A stretch of 64,000 bases of DNA from contig NC_087063.1 in assembly GCF_963678635.1 (NCBI RefSeq), forward strand, positions 15,629,006 through 15,693,005, read 5' to 3'. A program made the translations under genes and the position numbers. Under the pieces are notes generated by a model. It saw only the letters and a program-made list of their open reading frames with translations, had not been told where the DNA came from and did not search any database. The stretch comes from Symsagittifera roscoffensis. Its lineage: Eukaryota > Xenacoelomorpha > Acoela > Convolutidae. This document shows positions 57,701 through 64,000 of the stretch, piece by piece. Each line of letters opens with the position of its first letter. Within the stretch, counting starts at the first letter, position 1.

Positions 57701-58141
57701 TTTTGGTGGCACAGCTGCTCTCAGTGGTGAACCAGACGAGGTCGCCTCGCTGTTCATCTCCCGATGCATTCTCGTCAGCCCAGGTTTGGGCTTGGAGGGC
57801 ATTGGCATCTCACCTGGTTGGTAAGTCCTAGAACTTCCCAACCCAGGCTCATTCGCCAAGTCACTCCCTGAGAGAGCCCCGTTTCTCCACCTCATCACTC
57901 TCATGTTCGGGCGGTCTAGTACTCCTCTTTCTCCATATGCTGCCATCAACAGGACTTCCGTGGGGCGGTCCCCACGGTTGTCGTGCCCCAAGATGTTAAT
58001 CAGGGCGGTCAGCAACATGACCACCTCTGGGTCCTCCAGAGCGAAGTCTCGTTCGATCAGCCGACGATAGATCGCATCTACCATCGGTCCTACATATGCC
58101 TCTGCCAGGTCCATCAATTCATCCAGGTTGAAATTGTCCAT
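51659..58141 (-). CDS. Retroelement ORF-A, 2,160 aa with SGNH hydrolase domain
   Basis: Intact frame from ATG 58141. Residues about 160-225 form a coiled coil. Residues 405-580 carry a full SGNH/GDSL motif set: LGDS (S411), GGAT (431-434), GTND (458-461) and DGIHFD (D554, H557). This is the fold of lipases and acetylesterases, also found in some LINE ORF1 proteins. A second, degenerate SGNH-like domain follows at about 860-1010 (VVANSEF instead of GDS; FAGINDHLHSRG as block III). The remainder is helical, then an acidic low-complexity stretch at about 1680-1770. The C-terminal 380 residues include a basic patch (AKRKRVEEV). It occupies the gag-like first position of a retroelement, but no capsid motif or zinc knuckle is recognised. 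The acidic stretch and part of the rest are duplicated almost exactly at 61643-64000. Confidence 0.85.
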   Translation of the reverse strand: MDNFNLDELMDLAEAYVGPMVDAIYRRLIERDFALEDPEVVMLLTALINILGHDNRGDRPTEVLLMAAYGERGVLDRPNMRVMRWRNGALSGSDLANEPGLGSSRTYQPGEMPMPSKPKPGLTRMHREMNSEATSSGSPLRAAVPPKGAKVTQKVQTNQTIQDLDEMNDQLRSTKKELNDMTKTMLAMEEDRDMWRKLFEDCNKKQGQEIERLRQEYKERSEQVALTTSIEKVIPARDIPRGQSPMELLTPREMSQTTETRLPAETNRVTIPDPSDTLGDPVVEQTVRKLIETAGRLVANKNAPGSGVTAPYGTIDDTGRVQLSQTIIRQGISDVTPLRGSSKITERKVRKMPAKKVSRVMDVQKNNQLKYNFTGVPETDPRACFNRATWSPAVNLQQPPLGTSHLILGDSLVRVLSNLRTSWVTTVMAFGGATIAQLYRMVELMNPGKIPNVMILVGTNDISRGSDEQEALWEAMMVCLFTTLWQKFSCAVLTVCTVPMNTRSLTVSGRRHNEGVMRWNNILRNLANRNAGRMILMDIEHELRAMDQARLTTDGIHFDSVEGQAWLNRVFQERLDELEAELFDTGVLKEEGTVSDTVITTFVPPNLETRLGTVPAAINYRQQSSSEPGRRTDVQDRLGEAPMRRTIHPRRRIGPVNQPIEEVAGTSRSDTRSETTSTSREERPSRGSLMWSRSIPSPWHIYKEELMKLDLQRVSFIEDARRMLNGATLSVNRLYSITGVDWLIAASINFSSTTALRFADLEGLPSNNTIGPVNARPLQDVRLNHDERNREERPGRFLTARAPIGKHVKIFRQLTTHPGHVKERVYPKLVNQDSDAQRYGGLTAIKKDETIFAAYDKAEMRKAKIMVVANSEFVYTSKSLFWPDVIMLAAVDLDLLQSVSLAIGVQRQTEMNPITIVFAGINDHLHSRGFLSRLRDPATAENAVWPAIKDILESMGEVVDATKEGSFNKVTLRVVFALSPGYAYLPDGLKFVYAMVALLSEGKYDVIISAPNRMIEMENLRPLKAELPAVWSDISNAMRGFKDHALHMLVLDEVLGLELSNFSRQLKLKPGIDDDHRVITAMSNDLWFRAMEVASEDTKRKNSLETRAHLEAMVLRTKPEANQWLHLNPRVAALGADAFQQGPVMITKIHAYLLKEVNLAENAGEKTAEFVNRMCQITLETFWTQEVKGQEGFERTDSMLEGLGAGWTASFLAKVYPKVSHYLIKEFLQAVVKVSIVELIALFVTFGAENFVKGPVILLTDGIQNLRLDGLLTLIAITHGNLGGLMKLARCPEQMKERVRNLDMKKSTDSWNKIRDLRHTLIQYLLQQNRFGTGEDETIEREEDVRRHVGGMPLLTDLSLAMRIDPLALIRGVTEFVTVIYGPAVTFAFPDVKVEAYRRSVLHLNLISAVDGSTLNWCEQHALRELMSEDLLFAKISEPEMTVINFDDHFCDRMGEVERGHIEVFPKLWNLRPYDKTNGEMTRVPRLTAAYHKVREETKDWGDYKKLPEAIPEFPLIRRMLLGAVSVVQTPRLRAFETNERRVGNFSATMDPYFVGRNAAVLQYTGFAYTDQATRRRISNAATPKPEGFDEEWRGLGLAPMRMRGRTELPEASVILTSVRKEMKVAGILQTRIFLAPFGCEETKVVHGEEEDKSAGTLLIPRFQEEADDDKQGPSNSNGDKSEGDDGQGGNRQTEEPMQQDQAGGEDDRASTGGTSSLDFNIFSDLENNADTLETTEPADEGISTLEPPSAFEEMKRNLPESSSPGNTRNNDQRILMESPRRRRIEASARVPFLGTLPEEEWEVHHRDHESRTGCKLDRVAFMEEVWTVIQSYGTQSILKTGLNQPLMREVLDKLDECEGRLSELLIDSATDESEANSPIKMTPQDSEGEVVYLSRTRRGTMRSKMVIDKINAMKMKLGSRVMPRRIGKTKVDSEISMKAGNSAKRKRVEEVMDLGQGDYQLSGTDRILTDIAMVPPILMAGIKSTGYKSKRSDRTLTGATLEMEILSQCGESRMRDFKPSPMNHGKGSVAGQLTPVEYNRLTVSETVSIDEPTGGYMEMLEYRNSARGYVMALEEEKAMEGYLETMLQGTTLKQKAYGTLASSDIQAETIEQLVSLPWKAVVLRYFEEEMRTTPRIHALVAVPYVRTELQLRLAWCMMG

Positions 58142-58537
58142 ACTGTTCTTTCCAAGTTTGATTTGATTTCGATTTCAAGTTTTGACTCAAGTGAGCAATT
58201 AAATGATCAATCAGGATCTAGAAAAGAAATCACGAATGTCACACTTGTCAATTTCACCTTAACATACATCGTTAAAATTTGCTTAAAGACAGTTCAGATA
58301 AAAAGATATTTATCCTAAAATTTATTAAAATCAATTGGTCTCTAAAATTTTGGAATTCGACCTAAGATTGGACAGTCCAAACTTTGGATCTATTCCCAAG
58401 ATCGTCATTTAGTTGTTCATGGTCACTAACCCCTACTTACCCATGATCTTAATAACCTAACACATAACATAACATAACGCACCTCTCACATATTACACAC
58501 AACTTTGTCTTTGGCCTAACACCCTCTCGCACATCAC
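58142..58537 (-). repeat. Candidate shared LTR and leader between tandem element copies
   Basis: Non-coding 396 bp between the integrase ORF stop and the next ORF-A ATG. On the minus strand the purine-rich GCGAGAGGG (58522-58530) precedes TGTTAGGCC, which would fit a polypurine tract and LTR start at 58521. The LTR end and primer-binding site could not be fixed, and no second copy was found in the window, so the assignment is inferred from position. Confidence 0.4.
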
Positions 58538-61500
58538 TCAGCCTATACTTAAGTAATATTTCTTATGTAGATATACTTGTATGTTCGTATCAGAGAATAT
58601 CACGTGTACAAGCGCGTACAATTCCCGAGGATGCAGTCTTCCTCTATTTGGATCGTACACTGGAAGCGAAAGCTCCTTCACGTCCATTTCCACAAGGAAG
58701 TCCCTCAGCCTCGTCAAAGACAAGACTAGGTTTTCTGGGTCCACGTGCTGCTTCTCTGTCGCCCTCGTTACCAAGAAGCATAAGTACTTTCCCGGTATTT
58801 GCGACACCGCCGGGGGTAAGGCTGCTACGCCCCCTATCCCTGGTCTTTGCTTCCAAAGGAATTCCACGTTTTTATATTCCCTCTTAAAATCTGCCGCTAG
58901 CGCCGTCCTAAAACTCATGTCTGCGGTGATAGCTACCGCACATGTTCTGTTTGTGAGTATGAAATCACTGTCTGTTAGTATTATGTTACTAGAATATTCA
59001 TTTGGTAAATTAAAATATGACTCAACTACCCTGCCTATGTCAGGTTTCTTAGGTTCTTCACCTGTTTCTGCTTCTAAGTTTCCTGTTTCTCTTGCTATTC
59101 TCAATTTTTTTATTATCAAGTTTTCAGTGTGGGTAAGTCCTACCCCCACTCCCCGGACAAAAATATCCATCGGCGTCCCCGTCGATCGCATACCGGGTAT
59201 TAAGTCAAGATTAGAAGCTGGAATGAGAAGTTGTCCTTCCTGGGCAGCCCAGGAAGGATCATCTCGTTCGGTCTTAATGTATCTCGCGCTTTCGCGATCT
59301 ACGTCTTGAATCGTAACGCTGGTCTTTTCAGGGTCTGATGTCATTTCGTTCAGCCACTCTAAGACACGCAGGTTCGTCAGGTCTTGTTCATTTGACTGCT
59401 GTTGCTCATCGTCGAACTCCACCTCGGGTTTCGACCAGTCGTCAACCCACTCATCGTTGTGATCATCGACTATGTCAATGTCCTGTGACACTGTTATTTC
59501 CTCTAAACCCACTACTTCCGCCACTATTTTCTTTAGATCTATCCTATCCACTACAAAGTCGTCACCGTAAGGATTGTATTTCTTTCTTAGTCTCGTCCCG
59601 TCTTTCTGACGAGTCTGCATCGTGAACGGAAGATCTGGTTCCATGTTCTTGGGAACCTCTGTCTGTTCGGAATCCTGCCAATCTTCCTCTGCGTAGGGCA
59701 AGGTTTCATCGTCCGCTTCGATCTGTTCGTTTGGATCCAGGTCCAATGGTGTATCCGTACCTTCCTCTACGACTTCGTTTCCATCGTTCTTCTCCCTGGT
59801 GCCTTTTTCATTGACCTCACAAGCAGGATCCATCATTAGATAATCCCCCTCTTCCATGTCTGCTGGTATACACCAGTCTTCTGTCGATGGATTGTGTGGC
59901 TTGATGTTCTCGTAGTGGGCGGCTCGGCCAGTACTCAGTCTATAAAAGCGTCCCTCTTGGTGCACCTCTGTAATCATGAAGGGTCCCCTCCACTTCTTCA
60001 GAAGCTTTTTTGTCCCTTTCGGTGGTATAACGTTCTGAAATACCCATACGTAGTCTCCCACCGAGTAAGCCTTTGCACCAGCTGCTTTCTTGTCAAATCT
60101 TTTCCTCTGCCTTGCCTGTGCCTGCTGAGTGTTTCGTCTACACAAGTCGTTCAACTCCTGTTGGCGTCTGATCACATCCCTCACGTAGACCTGTGGGGAT
60201 GTTTTCTTTCCCTCATACTCTGGGTAGAAGAATGTCAAAGGTAAAGACTTCTCGTGTCCCGTCAGCATCATGTGTGGACTGACTCCAGTGGTGGAGTGTT
60301 GCGTGCTATTATAAGCTCCCATCACCTGTGGAAGGTATCTGTCCCAATCGGTCATGTACCTGGAACAATATACCCTCAGCATCGACACTAACGTCCTATT
60401 CTGTCTTTCTACTAAGCCATTCGTCTGAGGGTGGTATGTCGTGGAGTGAGCCTGAGCGACTTGTGACCGTCTCATAAGCTCTTTCGTAAGCTCGCCTACG
60501 AAAGCCGTTCCATTGTCCGATTGAAACGTCATTGGACATCCGTGTCTTGCTATCCACGTCTTGATCAGGTGGTCGCATGTCTCTTCCGCCGAGGCAGTTA
60601 TGCAGGGCACGGCCTCTGCATACTTCGTGAAGTGATCTATCATGACCAAGACTTGGTTGTAACCGCTGTCTGTCATGCATATCTTCTGGTGATCTATCTG
60701 CACCACCTCGTTGAATTCAGACGACTCAATTGATTGTAAAGGAAATCGCAACTTCCTAGGATCCTTGACCTGTTGGCATGACAGACATGCTGTCACCCAT
60801 TTCTCGCATGCCTTTTTCATCCCAGGCCACTCTAAGCGCTTCAGGATCCTCTGATACACTTTGTCGATCCCTTGATGGCCCATCTGATCATGCGACCTGA
60901 ATAATAGTTCTGTCTGATAGAGTTGCGGCAACACTATCGCGTTATATTTGTATAAGACCTTGTCTTCTTCTCTTCTCCTGCAAGCCACGATCCCGTCCTT
61001 GTTCAGATATAATCTCCCCTCCTTCTGCATGAAGTATTGTCTCAGGATCCTATAGCTGTCTTCTTCCAGATCACCTTTGTCAGGTGCACCGTTTTCTATC
61101 CACCTTTTTAGGTGGCTTGTCATGCGATCATTTCTCTGCGCCCTTAGAAGGTCCGAGAGTCTGTATCTCGCCTTCAAGTACGTCTTCGTGACTCTCATCT
61201 GACTGTCCAGCTCGTTGGGCTGATGTGTGTCTTCTTCCATCTTAACGCACCAAATCTTCGCCAACGGTTGTGTTTCTTGCTGAAACGGCTGAAGATCAGT
61301 CCTGACTACCTCTTTCTGTGGCAACAGGCTTATCGAACGTTTCGATACCGCTATTGTTTCTAAGTCATCCGCTGCGTTGTCAAAGACACTTTCGCTCGGT
61401 ATAAGGTAGCGATCACTGTCAGGATCCTGGTACACCTCTCTGTCCAGGTTTCTCGCCCGAGTTTCCACTAGTAGCGTGTGTATCGCCAGTTCTGACAGTT

Positions 61501-61627
61501 CTGATCCCGAGGTCGAATCCCTGTCTGAATAGGTGTTCATTCTCGAGCTTTCTGACTTATCATCCGTCGAAGGTGTTGTGCTGGAGACTGCACGCTCCTC
61601 CAGATCATGTCCGTATTTCCTTCGCAT
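58538..61627 (-). CDS. Ty3/gypsy-type integrase with C-terminal macrodomain-like fold (1,029 aa)
   Basis: From ATG 61627. Residues 150-220 resemble the RNase H-integrase connector. The H2C2 finger is H246, H251, C281, C284. The DDE core is D312, D371 and E407 (35 residues between the last two), and the GPY/F module is at KKWRGPF (544-550). An acidic linker (600-760) follows. Residues about 868-1025 align by eye with TARG1/OARD1-type macrodomains: AxxIxxDMSFRTALAxxFK, then GKYLCFLVTR, then LSLPVYDPNRGRL and TNIQVYL. The glycine-rich ADP-ribose loop and the catalytic Lys/Asp of TARG1 are not conserved at the aligned places, so it may bind weakly or only keep the fold. RT and protease are absent. 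The ORF starts 2 bases after the stop of the truncated ORF-A copy. Confidence 0.88.
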   Translation of the reverse strand: MRRKYGHDLEERAVSSTTPSTDDKSESSRMNTYSDRDSTSGSELSELAIHTLLVETRARNLDREVYQDPDSDRYLIPSESVFDNAADDLETIAVSKRSISLLPQKEVVRTDLQPFQQETQPLAKIWCVKMEEDTHQPNELDSQMRVTKTYLKARYRLSDLLRAQRNDRMTSHLKRWIENGAPDKGDLEEDSYRILRQYFMQKEGRLYLNKDGIVACRRREEDKVLYKYNAIVLPQLYQTELLFRSHDQMGHQGIDKVYQRILKRLEWPGMKKACEKWVTACLSCQQVKDPRKLRFPLQSIESSEFNEVVQIDHQKICMTDSGYNQVLVMIDHFTKYAEAVPCITASAEETCDHLIKTWIARHGCPMTFQSDNGTAFVGELTKELMRRSQVAQAHSTTYHPQTNGLVERQNRTLVSMLRVYCSRYMTDWDRYLPQVMGAYNSTQHSTTGVSPHMMLTGHEKSLPLTFFYPEYEGKKTSPQVYVRDVIRRQQELNDLCRRNTQQAQARQRKRFDKKAAGAKAYSVGDYVWVFQNVIPPKGTKKLLKKWRGPFMITEVHQEGRFYRLSTGRAAHYENIKPHNPSTEDWCIPADMEEGDYLMMDPACEVNEKGTREKNDGNEVVEEGTDTPLDLDPNEQIEADDETLPYAEEDWQDSEQTEVPKNMEPDLPFTMQTRQKDGTRLRKKYNPYGDDFVVDRIDLKKIVAEVVGLEEITVSQDIDIVDDHNDEWVDDWSKPEVEFDDEQQQSNEQDLTNLRVLEWLNEMTSDPEKTSVTIQDVDRESARYIKTERDDPSWAAQEGQLLIPASNLDLIPGMRSTGTPMDIFVRGVGVGLTHTENLIIKKLRIARETGNLEAETGEEPKKPDIGRVVESYFNLPNEYSSNIILTDSDFILTNRTCAVAITADMSFRTALAADFKREYKNVEFLWKQRPGIGGVAALPPAVSQIPGKYLCFLVTRATEKQHVDPENLVLSLTRLRDFLVEMDVKELSLPVYDPNRGRLHPRELYALVHVIFSDTNIQVYLHKKYYLSIG

Positions 61628-61629
61628 CG

Positions 61630-64000
61630 TTACTTCCTTCGCATTCTCTGATCGTTATTTCTTGTATTGCCAGGAGAGCTGCTCTCCGGCAAATTCCGTT
61701 TCATTTCCTCAAAGGCTGACGGAGGTTCCAGTGTCGAGATGCCTTCATCCGCTGGCTCAGTCGTTTCCAACGTGTCTGCATTATTCTCAAGATCACTGAA
61801 GATATTGAAATCCAGGCTGGATGTTCCTCCTGTCGATGCCCTGTCGTCTTCCCCACCAGCTTGATCTTGTTGCATGGGTTCTTCCGTCTGACGGTTTCCA
61901 CCCTGTCCGTCATCTCCTTCTGACTTGTCCCCATTCGAGTTCGATGGTCCTTGTTTGTCATCATCAGCTTCTTCCTGGAATCTCGGTATGAGCAATGTAC
62001 CGGCTGATTTATCTTCCTCTTCTCCATGGACCACTTTGGTTTCTTCGCAGCCGAAGGGTGCTAGGAAAATTCTCGTCTGCAATATTCCCGCAACTTTCAT
62101 CTCTTTTCTCACACTGGTCAGGATTACTGAGGCTTCAGGCAATTCAGTCCTGCCTCTCATCCTCATTGGAGCTAAGCCTAGTCCCCTCCATTCCTCATCA
62201 AATCCTTCAGGCTTGGGAGTAGCGGCGTTGCTTATTCGCCTTCTCGTCGCTTGATCCGTGTACGCAAATCGTGTGTACTGTAACACGGCGGCATTTCTCC
62301 CCACGAAGTATGGATCCATCGTCGCCGAGAAATTCCCTACTCTCCTTTCATTGGTTTCGAATGCTCTCAACCTAGGAGTTTGTACTACGGAGACTGCTCC
62401 GAGCAACATCCTTCTTATCAGAGGGAATTCAGGGATTGCTTCGGGTAGCTTCTTGTAATCGCCCCAATCCTTCGTCTCTTCTCTCACCTTGTGATACGCT
62501 GCTGTGAGACGAGGCACTCTGGTCATTTCGCCATTCGTTTTGTCATAGGGCCTCAGATTCCAAAGCTTTGGAAACACCTCGATGTGCCCTCTTTCTACTT
62601 CTCCCATGCGGTCACAGAAGTGATCGTCAAAATTGATGACTGTCATCTCTGGCTCCGATATTTTCGCAAATAACAGATCTTCACTCATGAGCTCTCGCAA
62701 TGCGTGCTGCTCACACCAGTTCAGTGTACTACCGTCCACTGCCGATATGAGGTTCAGGTGCAACACCGACCTCCTATATGCTTCCACTTTAACGTCAGGG
62801 AACGCAAAGGTGACTGCTGGTCCATAGATCACTGTCACGAACTCCGTGACTCCTCTGATCAGTGCCAAGGGATCGATTCTCATAGCTAAGCTCAAATCTG
62901 TTAACAGCGGCATGCCTCCAACATGTCGTCTAACATCTTCCTCTCTTTCAATTGTCTCGTCTTCTCCGGTTCCAAAGCGATTTTGCTGCAAGAGATACTG
63001 GATAAGAGTGTGTCTCAGATCTCTTATTTTGTTCCACGAGTCTGTGGATTTCTTCATATCCAGATTCCTCACTCTCTCTTTCATCTGCTCTGGACAACGT
63101 GCCAGTTTCATCAGTCCTCCCAAGTTTCCGTGGGTTATTGCGATCAATGTCAGAAGTCCATCTAGTCGCAGGTTCTGTATTCCATCCGTAAGCAGTATCA
63201 CCGGTCCTTTCACGAAATTCTCCGCTCCAAATGTCACAAACAGGGCTATTAATTCCACTATCGATACTTTCACTACCGCTTGGAGGAATTCCTTTATCAA
63301 GTAGTGCGAGACTTTCGGGTAGACTTTTGCCAAGAAGGACGCGGTCCATCCGGCTCCCAACCCTTCTAGCATGCTGTCTGTCCTTTCAAATCCCTCCTGT
63401 CCTTTCACTTCCTGGGTCCAGAAGGTTTCCAGAGTAATCTGACACATTCTGTTCACGAACTCAGCTGTCTTTTCTCCGGCATTTTCCGCCAGGTTCACCT
63501 CCTTCAACAAGTAGGCGTGTATCTTAGTGATCATTACTGGGCCTTGCTGAAAAGCATCTGCACCCAATGCCGCTACTCTCGGATTCAGGTGTAGCCACTG
63601 GTTTGCTTCCGGCTTGGTTCTCAGCACCATCGCTTCCAGATGAGCTCTCGTCTCCAGTGAATTCTTTCTTTTCGTGTCTTCACTCGCCACTTCCATTGCT
63701 CGGAACCACAAGTCGTTGGACATCGCCGTGATCACTCGATGGTCGTCATCTATTCCTGGTTTCAGTTTGAGTTGCCGACTGAAGTTGGACAGTTCCAACC
63801 CCAGCACTTCGTCCAACACCAACATGTGTAGCGCGTGGTCCTTGAACCCTCTCATCGCGTTTGAGATATCTGACCATACTGCAGGCAGTTCAGCCTTAAG
63901 TGGCCTCAGGTTCTCCATCTCTATCATGCGATTCGGGGCTGATATGATCACATCATATTTTCCCTCCGAAAGTAAGGCTACCATTGCATACACAAATTTC
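61630..64000 (-). CDS. Second copy of ORF-A, truncated by fusion to integrase region; continues past window
   Basis: Open to the window end. From 64000 down to 61643 it repeats 55175-52818 at a constant offset of 8,825, with one difference noticed (Gly to Arg in VLQYTGFAYTD). After NNDQR it departs from ORF-A, reads MRRK and stops at 61630. It therefore lacks the C-terminal third of ORF-A, and ORF-B is not present downstream. It contains part of the second SGNH-like domain, the helical middle and the acidic stretch. The first SGNH domain, if present, is beyond the window. Confidence 0.88.
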   Translation of the reverse strand, partial: KFVYAMVALLSEGKYDVIISAPNRMIEMENLRPLKAELPAVWSDISNAMRGFKDHALHMLVLDEVLGLELSNFSRQLKLKPGIDDDHRVITAMSNDLWFRAMEVASEDTKRKNSLETRAHLEAMVLRTKPEANQWLHLNPRVAALGADAFQQGPVMITKIHAYLLKEVNLAENAGEKTAEFVNRMCQITLETFWTQEVKGQEGFERTDSMLEGLGAGWTASFLAKVYPKVSHYLIKEFLQAVVKVSIVELIALFVTFGAENFVKGPVILLTDGIQNLRLDGLLTLIAITHGNLGGLMKLARCPEQMKERVRNLDMKKSTDSWNKIRDLRHTLIQYLLQQNRFGTGEDETIEREEDVRRHVGGMPLLTDLSLAMRIDPLALIRGVTEFVTVIYGPAVTFAFPDVKVEAYRRSVLHLNLISAVDGSTLNWCEQHALRELMSEDLLFAKISEPEMTVINFDDHFCDRMGEVERGHIEVFPKLWNLRPYDKTNGEMTRVPRLTAAYHKVREETKDWGDYKKLPEAIPEFPLIRRMLLGAVSVVQTPRLRAFETNERRVGNFSATMDPYFVGRNAAVLQYTRFAYTDQATRRRISNAATPKPEGFDEEWRGLGLAPMRMRGRTELPEASVILTSVRKEMKVAGILQTRIFLAPFGCEETKVVHGEEEDKSAGTLLIPRFQEEADDDKQGPSNSNGDKSEGDDGQGGNRQTEEPMQQDQAGGEDDRASTGGTSSLDFNIFSDLENNADTLETTEPADEGISTLEPPSAFEEMKRNLPESSSPGNTRNNDQRMRRK

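Noticed and set aside
49168-58318. Many plus-strand ORFs (up to 243 codons) opposite the retroelement
   Set aside because: They mirror the minus-strand coding frames, are Ser/Leu/Pro-rich as antisense frames usually are, and occur identically opposite the second copy. No domain is seen.
49197-64000. Polinton/Maverick or viral integration
   Set aside because: No DNA polymerase B, packaging ATPase or capsid signature is visible. The integrase has the Ty3/gypsy GPY/F module and the RNase H-integrase connector.

Overview
The window is nuclear DNA from an animal: AT-rich, intron-containing and dominated by repeats. Two spliced genes are clear orthologs of metazoan proteins, PRPF19 (Prp19) and STUB1 (CHIP). 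A small COX14-like gene, a divergently transcribed coiled-coil gene and a duplicated gene of unknown function are also present. Several genes have a pyrimidine-rich tract plus AG within 4 to 13 bases upstream of the ATG. This could mean spliced-leader trans-splicing or 5' UTR introns. I cannot name the species.

Layout. 314-13891: two tandem copies of a 6.6-7.0 kb segment. Each carries a two-exon gene on the minus strand; the second copy has a premature stop and a 525 bp intron insertion. 14928-17850: a broken Ty3/gypsy element whose reverse transcriptase lies on the minus strand and integrase on the plus strand. 17850-26700: a field of dispersed repeats, including tRNA-derived SINE-like units and repeats bounded by hairpins, with one small gene (COX14-like, 22188-22376). 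26711-31062: STUB1 (minus) and a coiled-coil gene (plus), head to head. 31063-41245: repeats, including a 57 bp minisatellite, a recent 1,364 bp tandem duplication and a 204 bp duplication. 41246-45943: PRPF19 (minus, three exons, one GC-AG intron). 46273-46467: an orphan PHD-finger fragment. 49197-64000: large, intact, more GC-rich minus-strand ORFs of a retroelement present as two tandem, nearly identical copies.

The most unusual part is 49-64 kb. One ORF of 1,029 codons is a Ty3/gypsy-type integrase (H2C2 zinc finger, DDE core, GPY/F module) fused to a C-terminal domain that resembles a TARG1/OARD1-type macrodomain. The companion 2,160-codon ORF has a complete SGNH/GDSL hydrolase motif set, a second degenerate SGNH-like domain, a coiled coil and an acidic tail. 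It is followed by an overlapping 863-codon ORF of unknown function. No reverse transcriptase for this element lies in the window. The right-hand copy looks internally deleted, joining the SGNH ORF directly to the integrase ORF.

All readings are by eye and from remembered family features. No database search or folding was run.
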